The notes under the pieces were generated by a model. That model was not told where the DNA came from, made no database searches, and saw only the letters and a list, made by a program, of their open reading frames with translations. From DASXMT01 sp036521415 (GTDB lineage: Bacteria; Actinomycetota; Acidimicrobiia; Acidimicrobiales; RAAP-2): a stretch of DNA of 64,000 bases. The DNA is taken from the NCBI GenBank assembly GCA_036521415.1, contig DATDHU010000048.1, positions 1-64,000 of the forward strand. Reading direction: 5' to 3'. Every line of letters begins with the position of its first letter. The first letter of the stretch is position 1. Made by a program: the position numbers and the translations under genes. Shown here piece after piece: positions 1 through 7,760 of the stretch.

Positions 1-342
1 ATCGGTCACTGGTACGGCGCCGGTCCGCCGCCGGCCCAGGACACCGAGGACGACGACAACGTGGCCGCCATCAAGGCGGATGCCGAGGCGATGGTGGCCA
101 AGCTGCACGAGGCCAACATTCCCGTCCGCCCTTCGTCGCTCGGCACCTACAACGTCAACCACGCATACGGCACCGTCGAGCACGCAATCGACTACGTGCA
201 ACGGCTCGAAGAGGCCGGCGCCGACGAAATCATGTGCCTCATCCAGATGGGAACGATCCCCCAGGAGACTTGCCTCGAGACCATCACCAACTGGGGCGAG
301 AAGGTCATCCCCCACTTCCGCCCGTCCGCGTCGGTCCGGTGA
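1..342 (+). CDS. LLM-class flavin-dependent oxidoreductase, C-terminal part (cut by window start)
   Basis: The open frame enters from the left edge and ends in TGA at 340-342, giving about 113 residues. The sequence resembles the C-terminus of luciferase-like (F420- or FMN-dependent) monooxygenases: a GTVEHAIDYVQRLEEAGADEIMC-like stretch followed by a short amphipathic end, where the family has its last barrel strand and helix. The N-terminal cofactor region is outside the window, so the substrate cannot be named. The next gene starts only 2 bases after the stop, so the two are probably cotranscribed. Family assignment is from recall of the family pattern. Confidence 0.7.
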   Translation: MGHWYGAGPPPAQDTEDDDNVAAIKADAEAMVAKLHEANIPVRPSSLGTYNVNHAYGTVEHAIDYVQRLEEAGADEIMCLIQMGTIPQETCLETITNWGEKVIPHFRPSASVR

Positions 343-344
343 CC

Positions 345-1118
345 ATGACGCCGGTGTGCAGTGAACCATCGACCGGCGTCGTGATCACCGGGGGCGCCTC
401 TGGCATCGGCCTGGCCTGCGCCGAAGCGGTGGCCGCTGTCGGCCGGTCGGTGTCCCTGGTCGACCTCGACGGTGAGCGCGCCGACAAAGCCGCTGCGCAG
501 ATTGCCGAGGAACATGGCGTCAAGACCGTGGGACTTGGGGTCGATGTCACCGCGGGCGCCGACGTGCTGGCTGCATGCGTGGCCTCATGCCGCGCCGCCA
601 TCGGCCCGATCGGCGGGCTCGTCCACGCCGCCGGGAAGGTGGTGGTTGCCACCGTCGAGGAGATCACGGTGGACCAATGGGACGTGGTGCTCGATGTCAA
701 CCTGCGTGCATACGTGATGGCGAGCCAGGCCGTCCTGCCCGAGATCCGGCGTTCCGGTCCGGGCGGTTCGATCGTGGGCATCGCATCGATCGAGGCCCTG
801 CTGGGTCAACCGAGCATCCCGGCTTACTGCGCGTCCAAGGCGGGAGTGCTCGGGGCCACGCGCTCGATGGCCCAACACCTGGCGTCCGAGGGTATTCGCG
901 TCAACACGGTGTGCCCGGGATATGTTCGCACGCCCATGCTGGCCCCCGCCCTGGCCCAACCGGGTGTGGAAGAGCGCATGGTCGGCCAGACCCCACTCGG
1001 CCGGCTGGCCGAGCCTCCCGAGATCGGGCGGGTGGTCCGTTTCCTGCTCTCGGACGAAGCCAGCTACGTGACCGGCATCGAATTGGCGGTCGATGGTGGC
1101 CTGACCCACCAGGGCTGA
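345..1118 (+). CDS. SDR family oxidoreductase
   Basis: A 257-residue classical short-chain dehydrogenase. The Rossmann glycine motif TGGASGIG lies near residue 15, an HAAG variant of the NNAG motif follows, and the catalytic YCASK (Tyr-x3-Lys) lies near residue 160. The C-terminus has the usual P-G-Y-V-R-T-P region and a closing VDGG. The ATG at 345 is chosen because it lies just after the stop of the upstream flavin oxidoreductase; the open frame itself extends further upstream over that gene. Substrate is unknown. Tight spacing suggests an operon with the upstream oxidoreductase. Confidence 0.9.
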   Translation: MTPVCSEPSTGVVITGGASGIGLACAEAVAAVGRSVSLVDLDGERADKAAAQIAEEHGVKTVGLGVDVTAGADVLAACVASCRAAIGPIGGLVHAAGKVVVATVEEITVDQWDVVLDVNLRAYVMASQAVLPEIRRSGPGGSIVGIASIEALLGQPSIPAYCASKAGVLGATRSMAQHLASEGIRVNTVCPGYVRTPMLAPALAQPGVEERMVGQTPLGRLAEPPEIGRVVRFLLSDEASYVTGIELAVDGGLTHQG

Positions 1119-1154
1119 GGGACCTGGCCTCGTCGTGGCGGTCGCCGCCCATCC

Positions 1155-1820
1155 TCAGTGCAGCAAGCTCGAGACCACGTTGATCAACAGGGCGACGATG
1201 ACGGCACCGAACAGGTAGGAGAGCAGCGCGTGATGCAGCGCGGCCCGCCGGACCTGTTTCGTCGTGAGGTTGGTGTCGGAGACCTGAAAGGTCATGCCGA
1301 TGGTGAGCGAGAGATAGGCGAAGTCCAGATAGGTCGGATCGTCGGGCTCATTGAAGTCGATGCCGCCGATGGGAGACGAGTAATAGAGGCGGGCGTACAA
1401 CAAAGTGAAGACCGTGTGGACAGCAGCCCAGGCCAGCGCCACGCTGACCACGCCGATGGCAATGAGATAGGCCTTCGTTCCGCCGTGGGCACTGCCCGCC
1501 TTGGCCAGAGCCAGGCCGACGGCGGCAAGGCAGGCCACGCCGGCGAAGATGACCAGTAAGTCAGTCGTGGGCATGCTCGGGTCCTCGCGGACCGCATTCC
1601 TCTTGGTGGTGGCGGCATCGAAGGTCCTGACCGTCGCCCAGACGCCGATGACGTAGAACAAGGCAGCGGCGATCCAGCCCAGCAACACCGCTGCCTGCCA
1701 GGGAACGATGAACAGGGTGATCGCACCGATCGCCGTCCCGATCGGGACGGCGATGGCCACCCGTCTCCCGGCCGGCGGGGCGAGACTCCCTCGAGCGTCA
1801 TGCCCCGACGTCACCGACAT
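1155..1820 (-). CDS. DUF1345 family membrane protein
   Basis: A 221-residue integral membrane protein with about five hydrophobic segments (residues about 22-45, 45-65, 85-105, 118-140 and 195-218). The motif around YLDFAYLSLTIGMTFQVSDT and the following TTKQVRR are characteristic of DUF1345. The function of the family is not known. It is convergent with the SDR at 345-1118. The ATG at 1820 follows a charged, Gly/Arg-rich N-terminus, as usual for this family in actinobacteria. Confidence 0.8.
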   Translation of the reverse strand: MSVTSGHDARGSLAPPAGRRVAIAVPIGTAIGAITLFIVPWQAAVLLGWIAAALFYVIGVWATVRTFDAATTKRNAVREDPSMPTTDLLVIFAGVACLAAVGLALAKAGSAHGGTKAYLIAIGVVSVALAWAAVHTVFTLLYARLYYSSPIGGIDFNEPDDPTYLDFAYLSLTIGMTFQVSDTNLTTKQVRRAALHHALLSYLFGAVIVALLINVVSSLLH

Positions 1821-1960
1821 GGTCGGCTGTCGAAGAGCGGTAGCAAGGATTGTCCGATCATCAGCGCGGAGACGACTCTAGGGCAACGCCGTTCTTGTCG
1901 TCGGCATCCGACCGCCCCGTGCCGTGACCGATCAGGTCGGACGGGGTCATACTGGCTCCC

Positions 1961-2380
1961 GTGACGTTGCCCAAGCCTTCGTTCGCTCCTGATCCCGTCA
2001 CCGAGGATGGACGGTGGTTGGTGGCCGCCCGGCGGAGCGTGCTGGAGGCCGAACGGGAATCCACCTTGTCCCGCCTGTCCGCCCTGGCCGCCGACCACGA
2101 CGGGATCGTCGCCGCATCGGTCGACACCAACGCCGATGATGAGCACGACCCTGAGGGGTCGACGATCGCGTTCGAGCGGGCCCAGGTGGCCGCGCTGGTG
2201 GCCCAGGCCCGGACGTACCTCGGCGACCTGGACCGGGCCCTGGCCCGACTGGACCAGGGCACCTACGCCGACTGCGAGCGGTGCGGTGCGCCGATCGGGC
2301 CGGAGCGCCTGGCGGCCAGGCCCGCGGCACGGACCTGCATCGGCTGTGCCCAACCGGGGCCCACGCCCCGGACTACCTAA
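1961..2380 (+). CDS. TraR/DksA-type C4 zinc-finger protein
   Basis: A 139-residue protein with a C-terminal zinc finger of the form CxxC-x17-CxxC (CERCG ... CIGC). A helical N-terminal part contains the segment LVAQARTYLGDLDRALARLDQGTYADC, typical of small actinobacterial DksA/TraR proteins. Such proteins may contact RNA polymerase through its secondary channel, but the acidic tip residues that define true DksA activity cannot be judged here. The start is a GTG at 1961. It is divergent from the DUF1345 gene, with about 140 bases between them. Confidence 0.8.
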   Translation: MTLPKPSFAPDPVTEDGRWLVAARRSVLEAERESTLSRLSALAADHDGIVAASVDTNADDEHDPEGSTIAFERAQVAALVAQARTYLGDLDRALARLDQGTYADCERCGAPIGPERLAARPAARTCIGCAQPGPTPRTT

Positions 2381-2488
2381 TCTGTAGCTCATATGGCTTT
2401 GCAGGTCGACTGAGCTGCGAGGGTGCGCCCGATCCGTTGTTCGGCGTGCATGGTTGCCCGAGTTGGCCTGGTTTACCGAGAAAGCCTG

Positions 2489-2794
2489 CTACTCCGGACG
2501 GAGCGAGAGGGCCAGGCGTGGCACGACGAACGACGCGAGAAAGATCGGCAAGAACCTCTTTCCGGTGCATCGGAAGGCGACGATCTGGCCCTCGGCCGCG
2601 TCGAAGGTCAGAGTGCGGCTCGAGTTTCGACCGTTGCGGACTTGCAGGGTGTGATTTCCAGCTTCGATTGGTATCTCGATCGTGTCGTTCATTTCGAGCG
2701 CCCCGACACGCTCACCGTCGACCACGACGTCGAATGGGCCACGACGGACCTCCACTCCGATCGCCTTATGCGTCAGCGTGAGAGTTGCCGGCAT
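2489..2794 (-). CDS. Small beta-rich protein with a C-terminal hydrophobic tail, function unknown
   Basis: A 101-residue protein. A short domain of beta strands (GPFDVVVDGERVGAL ... IPIEAGNHTLQVRNGRNSS) resembles the PEGA/DUF2846-like folds that present a peptide loop outside the membrane. It is followed by a hydrophobic segment (FLPIFLASFVVPRLAL) near the C-terminus. The frame could extend to 2875, but the ATG at 2792-2794 has an AGGAGG ribosome site 6 bases upstream (about 2801-2806), which decides the start. I do not recognise a specific family. Confidence 0.6.
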   Translation of the reverse strand: MPATLTLTHKAIGVEVRRGPFDVVVDGERVGALEMNDTIEIPIEAGNHTLQVRNGRNSSRTLTFDAAEGQIVAFRCTGKRFLPIFLASFVVPRLALSLRPE

Positions 2795-3346
2795 CTTCAG
2801 CCTCCTATCTGTGTCAGCCGATCTGCTGTTGCTCGCTGCTTTGCTCATGAGGGCATCACCTCCGCCAACCAGCAATGAGACATGTCACATCATTGTTGCC
2901 GGTTTTGAGGCGTTCGCAGTCGAATAGCACCCGATCGGGCGCCGGTGCCACTGAAGATGGTGGGTGAAGAGGTCATCGTGCTCGCCTCGGGTCTCGTGTT
3001 CCGAGCCCGCGACGACGTCCAGCTCGAGTTCATCTCGATAGGCTGCACAGGGCCCAGACAACCTGCGCTTGGATAGGTGACCCATGAACCTGCGCGACTG
3101 CGGGCCGTTATGTCGCAGGCAACTTTCGCGAGCGCCGCACCCGTCGCGGATGTCACCATCCCATAACCGATCGTTGGGCGGACACCCACCCCGGCGGCAC
3201 CCCCGACCAGGAGACATCACGACCACAACCGGTTCGCACGGTCAGGGCGAGTTTGAGAGAGTTTTCGCCGATGATCATGTCGAACCCCCCCCGTTGGCTC
3301 CTCCCTTCGGGTGGATCGACAAGATGAACACCGGAGGATGGACACC
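2795..3346. other. Noncoding stretch between a small unknown gene and a VOC gene
   Basis: About 550 bases with no frame that looks like a real protein on either strand; the short frames present are Arg/Pro/Ser-rich shadows. It is less GC-rich than the genes around it. A GGAGGA ribosome site at 3333-3338 belongs to the VOC gene. No RNA gene or clear terminator was recognised. Confidence 0.4.
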
Positions 3347-3790
3347 ATGTCATATGTACGACGTTTCGACCATGTCGGTATCACCGTTGCAGACCTCAAC
3401 ACGGTAATGGCGTTCTTCGTCGGGCTAGGTTTTGAGGTCGAGGGGACGCGGATGTTCGTGGAGGGCGAGTTCCTGGACACGGTCATCGGTATCCCCGACT
3501 CCCGCACTGAGATCGTCATGCTTCGGCCGCCCGACGGAAGTACCCGGCTGGAGCTCTCGAGCTTCGTCCGGCCCGCCCATCAGCCCGGATCGTCCGCAGC
3601 AATGGCCAACGAGCTCGGGCTGCGCAACGTAGCCTTCGAGGTCGACGACCTCCAGGCGGCCGTCGACCGGCTTGCCGCGGACGGCTACGGGCTAGTCGGC
3701 GACATCGGCCAGTACGAGCACATCTGGCGCATGGCCTACGTGCGCGGTCCCGAGGGGATCATCGTGTCCCTGGCCGAGCGGACCAGCTGA
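3347..3790 (+). CDS. VOC family (glyoxalase/bleomycin-resistance fold) protein
   Basis: A 147-residue single VOC domain pair: an N-terminal module starting RRFDHVGITVADL and a second module starting LRNVAFEVDDLQAAV, ending VRGPEGIIVSLAER. The His of DHVGI and the Glu of the final EGI are the usual metal ligands of such folds. The ATG at 3347 is chosen over an in-frame ATG at 3311 because GGAGGA lies 8 bases before it. Substrate is unknown; the domain is used by glyoxalases, dioxygenases and resistance proteins. Confidence 0.85.
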   Translation: MSYVRRFDHVGITVADLNTVMAFFVGLGFEVEGTRMFVEGEFLDTVIGIPDSRTEIVMLRPPDGSTRLELSSFVRPAHQPGSSAAMANELGLRNVAFEVDDLQAAVDRLAADGYGLVGDIGQYEHIWRMAYVRGPEGIIVSLAERTS

Positions 3791-4046
3791 ACTGTCTTGA
3801 GCACGAGGGAAGCACGTAATGACGCGCCTCGACGACCACCCGCCAAGGCAACCCCCGGACTCGCTCAACGGTGGCTCAAACGCCGTCTCGCGCTGCCGCT
3901 CGCCAATATGGGAGGTTGATCATCGAGCCGACGTGAGGATCACCGCCTGGGGCCCTAGAAGGATTCTGGGCTCTAGGAGGATTGATGTGCGGTCATCGTC
4001 CGTCTTCGTCGGCTCGCGCTCAAGATGGGCGGTTGGCACGTGCGCA

Positions 4047-5405
4047 TTAGCTTCGCTTCTTGTACGCGGCGCTCGCCGCACCCTCCAGTTTCGTAGCGGT
4101 TCCGTTGACGTTCGTGGGTTTGAGTAGGAAGTCCTGGAACAAGACCCATTCGCCCCGTCCTGCAGTGGCGCCGAAGGAGCTCGGTTGCTGGTCGGACATG
4201 TCGAACACAACGGTGGTGGCGGACGCCACGGACGCTGCCGTCGACCGGGTGATCGGGTCGGGATACGCGCTCGGGCTCATGTTCTTGTTACCGGTGGCGA
4301 AGCCGCCGTGCTTGGCCCACGCCGCCGCCGCCTGCGGGGTCGTTAGGAACTTGATGAACGCTTCGATCGCAGGGGTGTCCCTGAAGGCGACGATCGTGTC
4401 GCCGCCGATCTCGACCTCGGGCCCAGAGCCGTTGATCGAGGGGAACGTAAACACGTTGTAATCGGTGGTCGGCGTAGCCTTGACGGTGGCGACGCCCGGC
4501 ACGAAGTCGCCCTCCATCACCATTGCCGCGTTGGGCGGGCTCTGGAAGACGTTGTTGACCGAGGTCGGGAAGTCAGTGTGGAGCGCGCCGGTCGTGCCGC
4601 CGTAGATGTTCGAGGTGTCGCTGAGTACCGCGGCCATCGTCCTGAGCGCCCTCTTGACCGTGGGATCGGTCCACTTGATCGCGTGGGCCGACAGCGCCCG
4701 GTACTTCGCCACCCCGGCCTGGCGAAGGTAGATATTCTCGAACAGGTCGGTGAGCGTCCAGCCGTCCGCTCCGCCGATCGAGTAAGCGGGCGTGCCCGAG
4801 GCCTTCAGGGTCTTGGCGTCGGAAAGGAACTGTCGCCACGTCGTGGGCGGGGAGATTCCCGCGGTCTTGAACGCCTGGACGTTGTACCAGACCGTCGACT
4901 TGTTCGACGCCTTGAATACGACCCCGTACAACTTGCCGTTGATCGTGCCGAGCTTCACCCAGGCCGGGGCGAAGTTCGCGCTGTACGATGACAGCGCGTA
5001 CGTCTCGGGCTTCAATGCACCCCTCTCCGCGAACTGCTTGATCAACCCCGGCTGGGCGATGTCCGCCAAATCGGGCGGATGACCGAGAGCGACGGCCTTC
5101 GCGAGCACCGTCGGCGTGTTGTCGCCGGTCGACCTGAAGTTGACCGTCACGTTCGGGTACCGCTGGTGAAAGGTGTCGATCACGTCCTGGAATGCTGACA
5201 GTTCGGCACCCGACCAGACGCCGTCCATGGTGATCGTGCCCGAGACGGTGCTGCTGATCGGCTTGGCCGCGGGGCTCGCCGACGACTCGGGCGTGCTCCC
5301 ACAGCCGACTACGACCGTCGCGAGCATCACGACCGCCGCAATAGAGGCAGGACGAACAACTCGCCTATTCACATTCACGCCCACGTGACTATTCTCGACC
5401 TTCAA
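4047..5405 (-). CDS. Extracellular solute-binding lipoprotein, family 1 (carbohydrate ABC transporter type)
   Basis: A 452-residue binding protein. A lipoprotein signal with lipobox VVGC ends near residue 35, followed by a Ser/Ala-rich linker and a mature region with the family 1 pattern (ITMDGVWSGAELSAFQDVIDTF ... NVTVNF; later a TPQAAAAWAKHGGFAT segment). It would capture a sugar or related solute at the cell surface. The best start is TTG at 5405, with a strong GAGGAGGA ribosome site just upstream; GTG codons further in lack one. No permease or ATPase genes lie beside it, so it is an orphan receptor here. Confidence 0.85.
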   Translation of the reverse strand: MKVENSHVGVNVNRRVVRPASIAAVVMLATVVVGCGSTPESSASPAAKPISSTVSGTITMDGVWSGAELSAFQDVIDTFHQRYPNVTVNFRSTGDNTPTVLAKAVALGHPPDLADIAQPGLIKQFAERGALKPETYALSSYSANFAPAWVKLGTINGKLYGVVFKASNKSTVWYNVQAFKTAGISPPTTWRQFLSDAKTLKASGTPAYSIGGADGWTLTDLFENIYLRQAGVAKYRALSAHAIKWTDPTVKRALRTMAAVLSDTSNIYGGTTGALHTDFPTSVNNVFQSPPNAAMVMEGDFVPGVATVKATPTTDYNVFTFPSINGSGPEVEIGGDTIVAFRDTPAIEAFIKFLTTPQAAAAWAKHGGFATGNKNMSPSAYPDPITRSTAASVASATTVVFDMSDQQPSSFGATAGRGEWVLFQDFLLKPTNVNGTATKLEGAASAAYKKRS

Positions 5406-5407
5406 GA

Positions 5408-5417
5408 GTCCTCCTCG
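5408..5417 (-). promoter_or_regulatory. Strong ribosome binding site deciding a TTG start
   Basis: On the minus strand GAGGAGGA lies about 4 bases before the TTG at 5405. It is the only good match to the anti-Shine-Dalgarno sequence near the start of the binding lipoprotein, so the gene probably begins with TTG. Confidence 0.5.
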
Positions 5418-5932
5418 TTCTGATGATGTGTTGTGCAGCGACTCACATTCTTCCAGGACAGGGGGACTTTTACGCGGACGTGGCGCACTGACGAATCAGT
5501 GGCGGGACGAATTATGGACGTCAGTCTTTCTCGTGTCCGCATCGTGTGCCAGGCTCCAGAGACCGTTCGACCGCGTTGTGTCGTCGCTGGGACCATCAGG
5601 CTCGTGCGACAGGAGGACATCGGGGGCACCGACGCGGCCTAGCGGCACGACGCGTCGGATACAAACTTGTTCAACCTCCGAGGTGTGGGCCTGACGGTCG
5701 AATACTCCGCCGAACTCGCCGGTAACGGTCGAGGCTCGAGCTCGCGATCGACCGGACGAGTCGCAGCACCGCTTGCGCACCACTGCGTACCCGTCACTGG
5801 TATCGAGCTCTCCCGACCGATGATCGACCAGGTCCTTACGAGAATCGATGAAGCGACCAACCCCCGGTCAGTATCGGCAACACGGCGACCGCCCGGCTCC
5901 AGGCGAATCGACGTCCACGCTCGGTGATCCGT
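5418..5932. other. Noncoding stretch of about 500 bases
   Basis: Open frames of up to 95 codons occur on both strands, but none has a recognisable domain or convincing ribosome site, and their compositions look like random high-GC translation. Base composition is lower in GC than the flanking genes. It is downstream of the TfoX gene and upstream of the orphan binding lipoprotein, so it may carry that gene's promoter and decayed sequence. Confidence 0.35.
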
Positions 5933-6286
5933 CTACGACTTCTTGGCCGGCAACGACCGGGCGTAGCCGGCGCCCAGCCACACCCACCTCGCCAGCTTGC
6001 GCTTCGTGTTCACATCCGGCGATGCCACGCGCAACCACCCGACCATCGGGCGGTCGCGCATCACGGCCACCTCCGCCTTCGTGGTGTTCACCAGGTGATC
6101 GGACTTCTCCGGATCGACTCGCACGAGCAGGCCGCCCTGCCCGCTGGCGGCGATTGCCATGTTGCCCCTGACCAAGAAGGCCAGGCCGCCGAACATCTTT
6201 TTCTCCTCTACACCATGCTCGTCTACACCATGCTCGGCGCCGAGAAGCTCACGTACACGATCAGCCAGGTCCTCGTCGTATGCCAC
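5933..6286 (-). CDS. TfoX/Sxy N-terminal domain protein
   Basis: About 117 residues matching the TfoX_N pattern: AYDEDLADRVRELLG, then KKMFGGLAFLVRGNMAIAA, then LLVRVDPEK, MVGWLRV and a Lys-rich end. In gammaproteobacteria the family affects competence gene expression; in actinobacteria the role is unknown. The start is uncertain: the frame opens at 6412, but homology begins at the GTG at 6286 (or a GTG at 6292). A 15-base perfect tandem duplication lies inside the coding region and adds five residues between the first helix and the KKMFGG motif. Confidence 0.8.
   Translation of the reverse strand: MAYDEDLADRVRELLGAEHGVDEHGVEEKKMFGGLAFLVRGNMAIAASGQGGLLVRVDPEKSDHLVNTTKAEVAVMRDRPMVGWLRVASPDVNTKRKLARWVWLGAGYARSLPAKKS
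6207..6236 (-). repeat. Perfect 15-base tandem duplication inside the TfoX gene
   Basis: Two identical copies of TCTACACCATGCTCG occupy 6207-6221 and 6222-6236. Because the unit is 15 bases the frame is kept, and the protein gains a repeated His-Gly-Val-Asp/Glu-Glu segment. This looks like a recent slippage or duplication event. Confidence 0.9.
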
Positions 6287-6498
6287 GACCACGATCGTAG
6301 TTCGGGGTATGCCTACGAGCCCTGGGCTGCGCGGTCGCTCCCATCCTGGCGATGAGTGTGTCGCCGTCATGCGGTCGAGAAGGTGCATGGAAGGAACCGG
6401 CGAGTGATTCACCTGATCTTGGATCTTCAGCCGTTGGAATCAGCGCCGCAACGAAGCCCTCACGGGTTGACCGCCGGGTCATTCGAGCGACAGAAGCG

Positions 6499-7236
6499 CT
6501 AGCCGCCCAGGCTGGACCGCAACTGGGCCAGTTCCGAACGCAGGGCTTCAACCTCGGACCGCAGGGCGCTTACCTCGGACTGGAGATCGGCTACGGGTCG
6601 GGTCGGAGGGTTCGCCGGCGACCCCGGCGTGCCGGGGGCGGCGCCGGCAAATCCCACCGGAGCGAGCTCGGTGACCGAGGCTGCAGTTTCCGCATCGGGT
6701 GTCTCCGCATCGGGTGTCTCCGCATCGACTGTCGCCGGGCCTTGGCCGTCGCTCAGCAATTGCACCCAGCGCTCTTCCTTCTGGCCTGGTCGGCGCCCGA
6801 GCCGCTCGACCAGACCGTCGCTCATGTCGGCCATCAGCTCGAGGTCGTGCTGTATCGAGTCCAGGTCCTCGAAGGCGACCATCCGCTCCGTCCGGGTCCT
6901 CAGCTCTCCCACGGTCTGCGGACCGCGGAGCAAGAGCACCGCCAACAGGGCCAGCTGCCGATCGTCGACGCCGAGGACCTCATCGAGCACCTGGCGGTAG
7001 CGCACCACTGATCGCCCGTGCGACGGGAGCACGAACCGGACCAGGCGCCGGTCCTTCAGGTCCGACAAGGCCACCTCGACCACCGATTCGTCGTAGTTCA
7101 CCACCGGGTCCCGGTTGGACGTCTGATTGCAGGCCAGGACCAGCGCGTTCAGCGTCAGGGGATACTGCTGCGGGGTGGTCAACCGCTTCTCGATCAAGCT
7201 GCCCGCCACCCGTGCCTCTTCGGTGCCGATCCGCAT
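6499..7236 (-). CDS. YceH/DUF480 family protein
   Basis: A 245-residue protein. Residues about 1-170 form the paired winged-helix DUF480 domain: EARVAGSLIEKRLTTPQQYPLTLNAL, CNQTSNRDPVVNYDE, and LLLRGPQTVGELRTRTER. This is followed by a low-complexity linker containing three repeats of Asp-Ala-Glu-Thr-Pro and a C-terminal heptad coiled coil (LQSEVSALRSEVEALRSEL), as in E. coli YceH. The ATG at 7236 coincides with the start of the family domain; the frame upstream is unrelated. The role of the family is unknown. Confidence 0.85.
   Translation of the reverse strand: MRIGTEEARVAGSLIEKRLTTPQQYPLTLNALVLACNQTSNRDPVVNYDESVVEVALSDLKDRRLVRFVLPSHGRSVVRYRQVLDEVLGVDDRQLALLAVLLLRGPQTVGELRTRTERMVAFEDLDSIQHDLELMADMSDGLVERLGRRPGQKEERWVQLLSDGQGPATVDAETPDAETPDAETAASVTELAPVGFAGAAPGTPGSPANPPTRPVADLQSEVSALRSEVEALRSELAQLRSSLGG
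6686..6730 (-). repeat. Three 15-base tandem repeats in the YceH linker
   Basis: Three adjacent copies of a GTCTCCGCATCGGGT-like unit (6686-6700, 6701-6715, 6716-6730). The middle copy differs by one base from the first and two or three from the last. They encode the repeated Asp-Ala-Glu-Thr-Pro linker and keep the reading frame. Confidence 0.85.
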
Positions 7237-7360
7237 GGGGGAAGCATAGGGTCGGGGTCGAGTGCGACCAGTCACACCCCACCTGTCCCTCTGGTCACCT
7301 ATTGTCTGGTTGGGACCGACCCCAGTCCCGCCACCAGCGGCCCCAACCCAGGAGGGCACC

Positions 7361-7750
7361 ATGGGAACAGCCACCGACAGTCCTGAGCAAGTGGTGCGCC
7401 GCTTCTGCGATGCGGTCACCGGAATGGATGCCGAAGCACTCCGACCGTTCTTCACCGACGACGTCGTGTACCACAACATGCCCATGGAGCCGGCCGTCGG
7501 CCTGGACGCCACCATCGAGGCGCTGGCCATGTTCATGGCCATGTGCACGGCGTTGCGCTTCGACATTCATCATCTCGCCGCGGACGGGGATGCCGTCCTC
7601 ACCGAGCGAACGGACGTCTTCACCATTGGAGGCGGGGACGCACCCGTCGCCGTCATGGGGGTCTTCGAGGTGGCAGACGGCCGGATCACCGCCTGGCGGG
7701 ACTACTTCGACCTGGCCAAGGTCACCGCCCAGATGAGCGGGGAAGGTTGA
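7361..7750 (+). CDS. Limonene-1,2-epoxide hydrolase-like NTF2-fold protein
   Basis: A 129-residue NTF2-like protein. The segment VLTERTDVF carries the Arg and first Asp, and WRDYFDL the second Asp, of the Asp-Arg-Asp triad of the limonene epoxide hydrolase family; the Tyr in VVYHNMP also fits. Residues for epoxide hydrolysis therefore appear present, although SnoaL-like relatives with other roles share the fold. The ATG at 7361 follows GGAGGG at the expected distance. It is divergent from the YceH gene (124-base gap) and convergent with the thiolase. Confidence 0.8.
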   Translation: MGTATDSPEQVVRRFCDAVTGMDAEALRPFFTDDVVYHNMPMEPAVGLDATIEALAMFMAMCTALRFDIHHLAADGDAVLTERTDVFTIGGGDAPVAVMGVFEVADGRITAWRDYFDLAKVTAQMSGEG

Positions 7751-7760
7751 CGGTCCCGGG

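Noticed and set aside
1115..1160. CTGAGG / CCTCAG and GGCG-GTCGC-CGCC dyads between convergent genes
   Set aside because: Short and without a T-run; could be a weak terminator but not separable from chance in such GC-rich DNA.
3819..4127. A 102-codon frame after the VOC gene
   Set aside because: Overlaps the end of the binding lipoprotein on the other strand, is Arg/Ser-rich and has no recognisable domain.
5667..5927. An 86-codon plus-strand frame in the noncoding stretch
   Set aside because: No ribosome site, no domain, biased composition.
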